Part shown: positions 9,519-17,550 of the stretch, one piece after another
Layout: every line of letters begins with the position of its first letter
Numbering within the stretch: position 1 is the first letter of the stretch
Assembly: GCA_963798775.1 (NCBI GenBank)
Contig: CAWCUK010000001.1
Location: 992,001-1,056,000, forward strand
Direction: 5' to 3'
Length of the DNA: 64,000 nucleotides
Source: CAWCUK01 sp963798775
GTDB taxonomy: Bacteria; Bacteroidota; Ignavibacteria; Ignavibacteriales; Ignavibacteriaceae
Made by a program: the position numbers and the translations under genes
The notes under the pieces: model-generated
Database searches by the model: none
Told to the model about the DNA's origin: nothing
What the model saw: the letters and a program-made list of their open reading frames with translations, nothing else

Positions 9519-10232
9519 TTAATGAACAAGCCCGAGGGCTAAAGCTAAGAATCCGAAAGCGCCGAATACAAAATGAATGATAATTGAGATTGTTGTATTT
9601 TTTCTTATTTGCACAATTGCCGGCAAAAGAAATAAAATAGGAACGGCAGAAATAATTAAATCAAATCCCATCGGTAAATGCCAAGCAGCCCAAAGTGTGC
9701 CGTGAATTAACCAGGTATATTTTTTATTTAATAATTCTTGTTTAGGCTGAATATAACCTCTCCAAAGAAATTCTTCGCCAAAAATGTTGAAAAAGAAAAA
9801 AATCGGCCAAACATATAATATCCAGAAATAATTATCTTTCAACGGCATATTTTGAAAAAAGAAAGGCGCGGCGTCAATATTGAAAAGCGGTAAAAGCAGT
9901 TTAGCTATTGAGAAAGATAGAAATGATAAAATTATAAAGCCGCCTATTGCCCACAGCAAATCTAACTTTGATAATTTTTTAATCCTCATTCTTGCAAATA
10001 TTACTTTTGCCTTAGTTGACTTAACTTCCTTTGCAGTCAAATAAATTGCACCGAAAAACATAGGCACCAGTACTAGAATTCCAACGCATAAAAAATAAGT
10101 TACTTCAATCGGGAAAAAATTTTGTGAATCAAGAAGCGGAATCGCAACCTTACAAGCAATGAAATTTAAAGCAGTAGGAATTCCGAATAACAAAATTACT
10201 TGCGGCCAACTAAGAGGAGTAATTTTATTCAT
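9519..10232 (-). CDS. CPBP/CAAX-type intramembrane metalloprotease
   Basis: A 237-residue inner-membrane protein with about seven hydrophobic segments. The Abi/CPBP motifs are present in order: GEEFLWRGYIQP near residue 152 (EExxxR), HGTLWAAWHLPMG near 179, and a final SIIIHFVFGAFG near 215 with the last metal-binding histidine. The family contains CAAX prenyl proteases and bacteriocin immunity proteins; the substrate here is unknown. It has no obvious operon partner: 208 bases separate it from the OmpA gene and 716 bases of non-coding DNA lie upstream. Confidence 0.88.
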   Translation of the reverse strand: MNKITPLSWPQVILLFGIPTALNFIACKVAIPLLDSQNFFPIEVTYFLCVGILVLVPMFFGAIYLTAKEVKSTKAKVIFARMRIKKLSKLDLLWAIGGFIILSFLSFSIAKLLLPLFNIDAAPFFFQNMPLKDNYFWILYVWPIFFFFNIFGEEFLWRGYIQPKQELLNKKYTWLIHGTLWAAWHLPMGFDLIISAVPILFLLPAIVQIRKNTTISIIIHFVFGAFGFLALALGLVH

Positions 10233-10948
10233 AATATACCATAGTGTTTTTATATCAGTTGAAGATATCTAAAAGTTAAAAATAAGCTAAATCCTAAAAT
10301 GGCAAAGAGCAGGAGAAGCTAAAGCCCGTATCATATTAAAATTTTATAAATTAATTTGACGAACCGAAATGATAGGAACTTTAAAGAGATTTTGTCCCTT
10401 TGCATTAACCGGGCTGAGTTTGCCTTCATAGCTCAACCCATAAATTTTCAACATCCTCCTCCCCTTTAACCCTTCCAAAGCGTTTTCATGCTAAAATTGT
10501 TTCAGCATCTTCTAAGCATTCTACAGCATCTTCCGCTCAGATCCCGCTCGGGAGGACAATATTCTTCAGCATTCTCCAATACGCTTTTATTCCGGCCAAG
10601 GGAAAGATCTTTTAAATTTTTTCCTCCGTGCCTTAAGAATTATGTAAATAAATTCCATGAAGCGGAGCGTATAAGAGAAAGCTGTTTGAGCTCCGATTTG
10701 TTCGGGGCGAATTATTTTCCCTTAGCAGGGTGCAGTATAATTTTAGCAAATTCTTTTATTTACTATTCTTGCGCCAAAAAAAGTAAAGGCATATTGAATT
10801 ACGGACACATGAATATTGAGTCTGCCGGTTGTCCGGCCACTCTATTTTCTACCTATACCTCGTTCTCCTATTTTCCCTGTGTAATCTTAACTATAACGAA
10901 ATCCCTAAGAACTTACTCTCCAACTCCCCTTCCTTCATTAATCCTTCC
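10233..10948. other. 716-base non-coding region rich in degenerate repeats
   Basis: No convincing gene. It contains an imperfect inverted repeat (GGGCTGAGTTTGCC... / ...AGCTCAACCC, about 10410-10440), a copy of the palindromic intergenic repeat (10477-10560), and a stretch at 10620-10800 that looks like decayed sequence with no open frame of coding character. An open frame crosses 10488-10952 on the plus strand, but its composition and the repeats inside it argue against a gene. The region may be the remnant of a mobile element, which I cannot prove. Confidence 0.5.
10477..10560 (+). repeat. Copy of palindromic intergenic repeat (unit A)
   Basis: Contains the blocks AAAGCGTTTTCATGCT, TTTCAGCATCTTC and CAGATCCCGCTCGGGAGGAC that recur in the gaps at 12.5, 14.3, 15.7 and 18.7 kb. 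Two stem-loops can be drawn: one around TGCTAAAATTGTTTCAGCA and one around the CCCG/CGGG block. Confidence 0.7.
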
Positions 10949-12316
10949 TTAAGCTTTCACAACCTTACTAGATTTAACCCCATGCTTCTCGAACGCGTTG
11001 CGGGTATCAACCACCAGCCTAGAATTATCCGCGATAAATTGATAATCATAGTCGCTATGGTCGGTACTTAATACAACTACATCGTACGCCTGCAGTACTT
11101 CGGCCGATAATTCCACCGATTCCATATCATATTCGTATTTACGCATCTTAAATAATTTAGGAACATATGGATCATTATAATCTACTTCAGCTCCTTTTTC
11201 TTCATAAATTTCTATTAATTTTAACGAAGGAGACTCGCGCATATCATCAATATCTTTTTTATAAGCCGCGCCGAGAATTAAAACTTTCGAACCATTTAAA
11301 GCCTTTTTGTGCCGGTTTAAGAATTCCATTGTTCTTTCAACTACATAATAAGGCTGGAATGTATTTATCTCTCCCGCAAGCTCAATAAATTTGGTGGTTG
11401 TATCATATTCTCTAACTTTCCAGGTAAGGTAGAAAGGATCAATAGGTATACAATGGCCGCCTAAACCGGGGCCCGGATAAAAGGCATGATAGCCGAATGG
11501 TTTTGTTGACGCCGCTTCTATAACCTCCCAAACATCAATTCCCATTTTATCGAATACCATTTTAAGTTCATTAACCATCGCTATATTTATTGAACGATAA
11601 ATATTTTCAAGAAGCTTTGTGGCTTCCGCCGCTCTTGTATTTGAAACTGCGACTGTCTTTATAATTACATGATTATAAAGAGCCTGTGCTGTTTCCAAAC
11701 ATTTTGGTGTAACACCACCAACAACTTTCGGTATGGTAGCTGTATTATAATTGGGGTTATTAGGATCTTCCCTTTCCGGTGAAAACGCTAAAAAGAAATC
11801 TTCGCCTACGATAAATTTGGAAGCTTGTTCGTCATTTTTTAATTCTTCATTTTTATTTTTTAATTGAATCTCCGGCGCGTTCTCAAACATCGGCAAGAGT
11901 ATTTCATCGGTGGTGCCGGGATAAGTAGTGGATTCAAGAGTAACTAATTGTCCTTTTCTCAAATATTTCTGAATCATTTCTGCGGTTTTAACAATATAGG
12001 TCATATCCGGCTCACGATGTTCGTCAAGCGGGGTAGGCACACAAATAATTAAAGCATCGGCTTCCGGCAATCTCGAAAAATCGGAAGTTGCTTCAAATTT
12101 ACCACTGTCAACAGCATTTTTTATTCGATCTTCTTTAATATGCTTTATATAACTTTTACCGGATGAAAGCACGGGAATTTTCTTTTCATCAACGTCAAAG
12201 CCGATAACTTTAATACCTTTATTGGCGAACTCAAGCCCTAACGGAAGTCCAACATAACCAAGACCGATAATGCCTACAACGGCGGATTTAGATTCAATTT
12301 TTTGAAGTAGATTCAT
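10949..12316 (-). CDS. wbpA: Nucleotide sugar dehydrogenase (UDP-GlcNAc 6-dehydrogenase type, WbpA/WecC)
   Basis: Oxidises C6 of a UDP-sugar, probably UDP-N-acetylglucosamine or UDP-ManNAc, to the uronic acid using two NAD+, for surface polysaccharide. The N-terminal Rossmann motif GIIGLGYVGLPLGLEFA is at residue 16, the serine-glutamate region TLESTTYPGTTDE near 125, the central domain LLENIYRSINIAMVNE near 235, and the catalytic cysteine in GPGLGGHCIPIDPFYL near 280; the C-terminal domain carries LGAAYKKDIDDMRESPS near 350. Length of 455 is slightly long because of a loop around 152-165. Together with the 2-epimerase 646 bases upstream, it would supply ManNAc uronic acid-type precursors. 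WbpA versus WecC specificity cannot be decided by eye. Confidence 0.88.
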   Translation of the reverse strand: MNLLQKIESKSAVVGIIGLGYVGLPLGLEFANKGIKVIGFDVDEKKIPVLSSGKSYIKHIKEDRIKNAVDSGKFEATSDFSRLPEADALIICVPTPLDEHREPDMTYIVKTAEMIQKYLRKGQLVTLESTTYPGTTDEILLPMFENAPEIQLKNKNEELKNDEQASKFIVGEDFFLAFSPEREDPNNPNYNTATIPKVVGGVTPKCLETAQALYNHVIIKTVAVSNTRAAEATKLLENIYRSINIAMVNELKMVFDKMGIDVWEVIEAASTKPFGYHAFYPGPGLGGHCIPIDPFYLTWKVREYDTTTKFIELAGEINTFQPYYVVERTMEFLNRHKKALNGSKVLILGAAYKKDIDDMRESPSLKLIEIYEEKGAEVDYNDPYVPKLFKMRKYEYDMESVELSAEVLQAYDVVVLSTDHSDYDYQFIADNSRLVVDTRNAFEKHGVKSSKVVKA

Positions 12317-12547
12317 AATGCCTTCTCGCTTTATTTTTTGTAAATTCGAAATAATTCTTTTTTAATCCGAAAAGTAAATTTTTAAGGGTTTAATTTAATT
12401 TAAATTGGAGAGACAACAAAGAAGATTTTCCCCCAATCAACAGTTGATAAAAAGTCAAACAAACAGAACACAGGCTTAGCGTTGCAATTAAAAATTAACA
12501 CTGAACAATTAGAAAACGCAATGCTATCCTTCAACCATTCTTTTCGC

Positions 12548-12620
12548 AGTTTGTCATGCTGAACCCTACTGAGGAATATCAGTATTCTTTCAGCATCCTC
12601 CGAACATTCTGTAGCATTCA
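12548..12620 (+). repeat. Copy of palindromic intergenic repeat (unit A)
   Basis: Shows GTTTGTCATGCTGAA, a middle portion, then TTTCAGCATCCTCCGAACA. The arms TGCTGAA and TTCAGCA are further apart here than in the 18.7 kb copy because of a short insertion. Confidence 0.7.
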
Positions 12621-12621
12621 C

Positions 12622-12695
12622 AATCCCATCAGGATTGAATGTTCTTAGAAGAATGATGAAAAGAACAAAATAACTCCATTGGGAGTTGAATGTTT
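12622..12695 (+). repeat. Two direct copies of a hairpin plus GAATGTT unit
   Basis: Unit 1 is AATCCCATCAGGATT followed by GAATGTT (12622-12643); unit 2 is AACTCCATTGGGAGTT followed by GAATGTT (12672-12694). The stems differ in sequence but keep pairing (AATCC/GGATT, AACTCC/GGAGTT), which is compensatory change. The spacing is 50 bases. Confidence 0.65.
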
Positions 12696-12713
12696 CGTAT
12701 CAGCAAATTTAAG

Positions 12714-12790
12714 CATCCTCCTAAAGTACCACAACACCCTTCGAACAGATTTCGGATACGAATTCCGGATGAACTTATCTTCAACATCCT
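12714..12790 (+). repeat. Degenerate copy of palindromic intergenic repeat
   Basis: Retains AGCATCCTCCTAAAG, TTCGAACAGATTTCGGA...TTCCGGATGAAC and TTCAACATCC. The central stem arms (TTTCGGA/TTCCGGA) are partly preserved. Confidence 0.55.
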
Positions 12791-12962
12791 ACTGAACGTT
12801 CAAAAATCATTTTCATACTCATGAAAATAAATTTATATCAACTACCCCCCGAAAAGAGATTCTTCTCTCCACTTCGTTCCGATCAGAATGACAATTACTT
12901 CAATTTTCCTTTTTCCCTTATCCATTTTTTAATTTTACTTTTTTATTTTTCATTATTACCTG

Positions 12963-14102
12963 TCACTTTGTCACTCCATTACCTTTTTGCTTGTTAGTAG
13001 GCAATTTCTCCACCAGCACTTCCGCTATTCTCTCGGCAGCCTTACCATCCCACAGCTCAGGAATACTTCCTTCCTTCTTGTTTCCGTTAAGGACAGCCAT
13101 CGCGGCCTTTTCAACCTCTTCTAATTTCGTCCCGATTAATTGATTGGTACCGACATCAACTGTAACCGGGCGCTCGGTATTATTTCTTACCGTTATACAC
13201 TGAACTCCCAAATAAGTACTTTCCTCCTGGATTCCGCCGCTGTCTGTTATAATCAATTCCGCGTTTTTTGTAAGCTTTAAAAAATCGATATAACCGATAG
13301 GATCAGTCATTATTAGATTTGGATTTACTTGAATATTTAATTTAGTAATATTTGATTTCGTCCTTGGGTGGACAGGAAAAATAATTTTTCGTTCATCGGC
13401 TAATTTATTAAGAAATTTCATTATCTTCTTAACATTTTCAGGATCATCAACATTAGAGGGACGATGCAGTGTCACCAGTATATAACCGCCTTTTTCATTT
13501 TCCGCTTGAGAATTAAGATTTAATTCTTTAAGAATATTAGATTCATCCGCTTTCGGAATATAATGCACTAGGCTGTCGATCATAACATTTCCGGTAAAAA
13601 ATACTTTTCCATTAGGAACACCTTCCTTAGCAAGATTTTCAAGTCCGCTCTTTTCGGTAACAAAAAGATAATCCGCGATCGCGTCGGTTAATAAACGGTT
13701 TATCTCCTCAGGCATATCGCGGTCGCCGCTCCGCAAACCCGCTTCTACGTGCGCTACTTTAATATGCAGTTTAGCCGCCACTAAGCTGCAAGCTATTGTT
13801 GAGTTTACATCACCGACTACAATTACTAAATCCGGCTTTTCCTGAAGTAAAATTTTTTCAAACTCCATCATTACTTTCGCGGTCTGTTCCGCGTGAGATC
13901 CGGAACCGATTCCTAAATAGAAATGAGGTTTGGGCATTTCCAGGTCATCAAAAAATATCTTCGACATCCTTTCATCGTAATGCTGCCCGGTATGACAGAT
14001 TAAATGCTCTACCTTGTCTTTATAATTTTGAAAAGCTTTATGTATCGGAGCGACCTTCATAAAATTAGGCCTTGCCCCCACTACCGAGATAATTTTTTTC
14101 AT
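12963..14102 (-). CDS. wecB: UDP-N-acetylglucosamine 2-epimerase (non-hydrolysing)
   Basis: Interconverts UDP-GlcNAc and UDP-ManNAc in the cytoplasm for surface polysaccharide. The family start MKKIISVVGARPNFMKVAP is at 14102, with motifs HTGQHYDERMSKIFFDDL near residue 37, VVGDVNSTIACSLVAAK near 95, HVEAGLRSGDRDMPEEINR near 116 and the UDP-binding ITDSGGIQEESTYLG near 285. I reject the 23-residue upstream extension available in the open frame because family members begin at MKKI; a purine-rich AAGAAGC stretch precedes this ATG. With the downstream dehydrogenase it would give UDP-ManNAcA, the usual pairing of these two enzymes. Confidence 0.93.
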   Translation of the reverse strand: MKKIISVVGARPNFMKVAPIHKAFQNYKDKVEHLICHTGQHYDERMSKIFFDDLEMPKPHFYLGIGSGSHAEQTAKVMMEFEKILLQEKPDLVIVVGDVNSTIACSLVAAKLHIKVAHVEAGLRSGDRDMPEEINRLLTDAIADYLFVTEKSGLENLAKEGVPNGKVFFTGNVMIDSLVHYIPKADESNILKELNLNSQAENEKGGYILVTLHRPSNVDDPENVKKIMKFLNKLADERKIIFPVHPRTKSNITKLNIQVNPNLIMTDPIGYIDFLKLTKNAELIITDSGGIQEESTYLGVQCITVRNNTERPVTVDVGTNQLIGTKLEEVEKAAMAVLNGNKKEGSIPELWDGKAAERIAEVLVEKLPTNKQKGNGVTK

Positions 14103-14195
14103 TTGAGCTTCTTTTTTATTTATTCTAAAAATTTGGTTCGTAAAATAAGAAATATAACTCAGATTACACAAATTTCCACAGATCTTGAAACAATA

Positions 14196-14352
14196 AATTA
14201 TTCAATCATTCACCCATTCAATCATTCAGCCATACGTCTCTACCCCCTCCGAACAAATCCCGAAATGAATTCGGGATGGCAATACGCTTTAACATGCAGC
14301 AGAGCTTGCAAAAGCGTTGTCATGCTGAAATGTTTCAACATCTTCCGAAAAT
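14196..14352 (+). repeat. Composite intergenic repeat: 17-bp direct repeat and palindromic unit
   Basis: At 14200-14231 ATTCAATCATTCACCC is followed by ATTCAATCATTCAGCC, a tandem pair also present in altered form at 18681-18710. At 14248-14284 is CCGAACAAATCCCGAAATGAATTCGGGATGGCAAT, read in parts as a CCCGAA/TTCGGG stem. At 14310-14350 is AAAGCGTTGTCATGCTGAAATG and its partner. The order of the two stem blocks is swapped relative to the 18.7 kb copy. Confidence 0.65.
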
Positions 14353-14378
14353 ACTAATGCTTTTTCCGGCACTACGTG

Positions 14379-15440
14379 CTAGCGTGCAATCTGATCATAG
14401 ATTTTTTCTAAACGGCGGGCAACAGAAGTAGCCATAAATTTCCGCGTGGAAAATGTATGATTATATAATCCAATTTCCTTTATTTTATCTTTATTATTTA
14501 TCAATTTAGAAATAATCTTCGCGTATTCACATGGATCGTCGCTTTCAGTTAAATATCCCATTTTACCATTCTCGAAAAAATCTTTCGTACCGCCTACGGG
14601 ACGCGAAACAACTGCAAGTCCAAAGGCCATTGCTTCAAGTAAGGAAGTAGGCATTCCTTCATCCCAGAAAGTGGGGAATAAATATATAGTAGTTTCTGTT
14701 AATGCTTTCGCTTTTTCTTCATCGTGTATATAACCTAAAAAGTGAATTCTATTTTTTAATTCCGGTTTAACCATTATTTTCACTTCATTTAAAGCGTCAC
14801 CGTCACCGGCTATATAAAGACTTAAATCAGGATATTCTTCCGCCAGAATTTCGTATGTTTTATAGGTTTCGAATATTCCTTTATCTTTTACCGCACGAGC
14901 AAGAAATAAGATTTTATTTGAAGAATAATTTTTTGAATTTATATCAAAATTACGCAGCAGGTCATCATCGACTTTTGTAGTTTCAAGAAATATAGGATTT
15001 TTAAAACCCCACTCATTAAGTTTGTTTTGAAATTCTTTAGCCAGCACAATCATCCCGTCCGCTCTTTTATAAACCGAAATAAACAATTTTCTTTTAATGG
15101 CGGATACCTCAAACATTTTTTGAGTTTTTGCTTCCCAGCCGTGCCAGAATACTAAAACCTTTTTCTTAAATAGTATGGAAATAAAGAGATAAAAGCCGTC
15201 GCGAATAATTGCTTTTATATCGAGTGAGGGATTTAAATGTACAATGTCCGGTTTATTTTTTCTTATTTTAGAGACAAAATCAAGATAATGCTTTATTTGC
15301 CGAAGAAGAAAAAACCGCTGTTTATGAAGTCCACCAATAAAATTAAATTCCGCGTCAATTATAAATTTATTCCGTAACCCTAAGAAATGATTGGCAACAC
15401 CCCCTGTTCTATCTGCCGGAAGATTAATGAGTATTTTCAT
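14379..15440 (-). CDS. Glycosyltransferase family 4
   Basis: A 353-residue GT-B fold retaining glycosyltransferase, probably adding a sugar to a surface glycan at the cytoplasmic membrane face. The N-terminus MKILINLPADRTGGVANHF is the acceptor-side glycine-rich loop; the C-terminal donor domain has ILFLARAVKDKGIFE near residue 184, LYIAGDGDALNE near 215 and the family EX7E-type element TSLLEAMAFGLAVVSRPVGG near 270. Donor and acceptor are unknown. It sits upstream of wecB on the same strand, separated by a repeat-bearing gap, so the sugar genes are neighbours but perhaps not a single transcript. Confidence 0.87.
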   Translation of the reverse strand: MKILINLPADRTGGVANHFLGLRNKFIIDAEFNFIGGLHKQRFFLLRQIKHYLDFVSKIRKNKPDIVHLNPSLDIKAIIRDGFYLFISILFKKKVLVFWHGWEAKTQKMFEVSAIKRKLFISVYKRADGMIVLAKEFQNKLNEWGFKNPIFLETTKVDDDLLRNFDINSKNYSSNKILFLARAVKDKGIFETYKTYEILAEEYPDLSLYIAGDGDALNEVKIMVKPELKNRIHFLGYIHDEEKAKALTETTIYLFPTFWDEGMPTSLLEAMAFGLAVVSRPVGGTKDFFENGKMGYLTESDDPCEYAKIISKLINNKDKIKEIGLYNHTFSTRKFMATSVARRLEKIYDQIAR

Positions 15441-15651
15441 ATCGTTCCTTGGAAATAATATTTTTAAGTTGAACTAAATGTCGGGGGGTAACTTTAAGCC
15501 AAAACAGACTCAACAGTAATTTCACTTAAATAATAATAAAAGAGCAAATAAATTACAATTAAAAAGTAGTGATGAAAGCAGTCATTAGGATGAGATCAAT
15601 CTTCAAAACGTTCAACAGCACGAGCTTATTTCAGAGTCCTCCAAACATTGG

Positions 15652-15742
15652 AAAAAGCGTTGTTATTCTGAATTTATTTTAGAATCCTCCTAACATTCCG
15701 CAGCATCCTCCTAACAGATCCCGAAACAGTTCGGGATGACAA
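15652..15742 (+). repeat. Copy of palindromic intergenic repeat (unit A)
   Basis: Shows AAAAAGCGTTGTTATTCTGAA, TTAGAATCCTCC, then CTAACAGATCCCGAAACAG and TTCGGGATGACAATTC. In the first stem CTGAA...TTAGAA has replaced TGCTGAA...TTCAGCA, partly with compensation; the second stem CCCGAA/TTCGGG is intact. Confidence 0.75.
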
Positions 15743-15774
15743 TTCCCTTCAAAATATTCTCCAAAACACACTCA

Positions 15775-15794
15775 CACAGACAAGATTGTCTGTG
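15775..15794. repeat. Perfect palindrome CACAGACAA-GA-TTGTCTGTG
   Basis: Nine-bp arms with a two-base centre. The right half recurs as AAGATTGTCTGTGCTA at 18821-18836, again right after a palindromic repeat copy, so the two elements travel together. Confidence 0.7.
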
Positions 15795-15871
15795 CTACGT
15801 CAGAATTACCTACCTCAAAAAAACAGAGTAAGCGTTGTTATGCTGAATTATGTGCTGTTTGGCTATGTTAG

Positions 15872-17251
15872 TTAAAAATAAGTTCCGGTTAGTAATAATA
15901 AAGCAACAGTAAAGTAAATAATAAGTCCTGTTACATCCACGAGAGTAGCAACAAGAGGAGCTGATGAAGTAGCCGGATCCGCGCCTAGTTTTTTAAGAAT
16001 AAAAGGAAGCATTGAACCGGAAAGAGTTCCCCATAAAACTACACCTACTAAGGCAAAACTGACGGTTAACGCGATTAATACCCAATGGGGTCCGTAAGCG
16101 TTTGTAGTAGCCTGCCATACCGAAATTCTGACAAAGCCCAAAATAGCTAAAAGTGCACCGAGCGCGAGTCCGGAAATTATTTCCCTGCGCATTACATAAA
16201 ACCAGTCCTTTAATGTAATTTCTCCCAAAGCAAGCGCGCGAATTACAAGAGTTGCCGCCTGTGATCCCGAGTTACCGCCGCTTGAAATAATTAAAGGCAG
16301 GAATAAAGTTAGTATTACAGCTTTATCAATTTCTGTTTGAAAAAAAGCCATTGCCGTAGCTGTAAACATTTCACCCACAAATAATAATCCAAGCCATTTG
16401 GCTCTTTTCTTCAGCATATCGGTTATGGAAATTGTAGAATAAGCTTCTTCCAACGCTTCCAAACCGCCCAATTTATGAATATCCTCGGTCGCTTCTTCTT
16501 CCGCTACATCAAAAACGTCATCGATTGTTACAATGCCTATTAAAACTCCCGCGGTATCTACAACAGGCAGAGCAATTCTATCATACTTTTTGAATATTTC
16601 CACCGCGGTTTCCTGATCATCCGCTACATGAAGCGCGACGTAATTTTCATCCATTAATTCGCTTACTTTCGTATTCAGCGAAGAGAGCAGAAAATCGCGT
16701 ATGCGGATATCGTCTATAAGTTTTCCTTTTTTATCAATTACATAAATTATATTTAATGTTTCACTGTCCTGGCCGTTTTCTCTAACATGCTGAAGTACGC
16801 GGTCAACTGTCCATTCAGGATTCACGGTTAAATAATCCGGTGTCATTAAACGGCCGACGCTATTTTCCGGGTATCCAAGCAGCGTTTGCGCTATACTTCT
16901 TTCTTCGGCAGAAAGAAGCATAATCATTTGTTTCGCAGCGGTACTGGGTAAATCTTCTAAAAGCGCGGTTCTATCATCGGGAGACATTTCATTCAGAATA
17001 CCCGCGACTTCTTCCCTCCCCATCGCTTTGAGTAGGTTTACCTGGAATTCAAAATCTAAATATTCAAAAGTATCGGTGGCAATGTCTTTAGGTAAAAGAC
17101 GAAATATTATCGCCTGTTCATTCTCGGTAAGTTCCGTCATTATTTCAGCTATATCGGTCGGAGACCATTCGCTTAAAATTTCCTTTAGTGTGCTAAGTTT
17201 TCGCTCATCAATTAGAGCTTTTATTTCGGGCTGCAGCAATTGGCTTAGCAT
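15872..17251 (-). CDS. mgtE: Magnesium transporter MgtE
   Basis: A 459-residue Mg2+ channel/transporter. Order: MgtE N-terminal helical domain (about residues 20-130, with EEVAGILNEMSPDDRTALLED near 79), a CBS pair (about 135-260, ending with VLIGIVTIDDVFDVAEEEA), then five membrane helices carrying SSGGNSGSQAATLVIRALAL near 320 and GADPATSSAPLVATLVDVTG near 427, where the family aspartate of the pore lies. The N and CBS domains sense cytoplasmic magnesium and close the pore, so regulation is mostly post-translational. It is divergent from pdxB across 299 bases; that gap shows no recognisable magnesium riboswitch. Confidence 0.95.
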   Translation of the reverse strand: MLSQLLQPEIKALIDERKLSTLKEILSEWSPTDIAEIMTELTENEQAIIFRLLPKDIATDTFEYLDFEFQVNLLKAMGREEVAGILNEMSPDDRTALLEDLPSTAAKQMIMLLSAEERSIAQTLLGYPENSVGRLMTPDYLTVNPEWTVDRVLQHVRENGQDSETLNIIYVIDKKGKLIDDIRIRDFLLSSLNTKVSELMDENYVALHVADDQETAVEIFKKYDRIALPVVDTAGVLIGIVTIDDVFDVAEEEATEDIHKLGGLEALEEAYSTISITDMLKKRAKWLGLLFVGEMFTATAMAFFQTEIDKAVILTLFLPLIISSGGNSGSQAATLVIRALALGEITLKDWFYVMRREIISGLALGALLAILGFVRISVWQATTNAYGPHWVLIALTVSFALVGVVLWGTLSGSMLPFILKKLGADPATSSAPLVATLVDVTGLIIYFTVALLLLTGTYF

Positions 17252-17550
17252 TGTTAGGTCTCCCTAATTTAGGTGAATCTTTTTAATGACTATCTTTTTT
17301 GATTTACATCGATAATATTTTCTTCTTTTTTTATTAAGAAAGGATATTAAAAATATAGTTAAATTTGTTTGATTGCAAGGGAAATGAGTTTTCTTATCTT
17401 CATCATTTTTAATGCTTTATATATGATGCGAATACAATAATGTTTTTATTTATTTATTTTTTATGTAACGACAATTTTTAAGGAATAATTTATATTTTTC
17501 ATCTAACCTTTTTAACTTATTATTTTAATAATTATTAATTGAGAATAGCC

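Larger units (their letters stand above)
12317..12962. other. 646-base non-coding region with several repeat units
   Basis: Separates the dehydrogenase from the epimerase. It holds one good and one degenerate copy of the palindromic intergenic repeat, a pair of small hairpin units at 12622-12695, and near 12855-12892 an isolated GAGATTCTTCTCTCC...CGATCAGAATGAC block of the kind often dispersed in Bacteroidota intergenic DNA. No coding potential was seen on either strand. Confidence 0.6.
15441..15871. other. 431-base non-coding region with repeats
   Basis: Between mgtE and the glycosyltransferase. It contains two copies or part copies of the palindromic intergenic repeat (15652-15742 and a fragment with AGCGTTGTTATGCTGAATTA near 15825) and the small perfect palindrome at 15775-15794. 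No coding potential was found. Confidence 0.6.

Noticed and set aside
10488..10952. Open frame of 154 codons on the plus strand
   Set aside because: It runs through a repeat copy and decayed sequence, has no RBS, no domain pattern and an amino-acid mix typical of non-coding frames.
12400..12621. Open frame of 73 codons on the minus strand
   Set aside because: It lies in the repeat-bearing gap and its codons come from the palindromic repeat; no RBS or family.
17252..17550. Magnesium riboswitch (M-box or ykoK type) upstream of mgtE
   Set aside because: The gap is AT-rich with no conserved core or multi-stem structure that I could draw.
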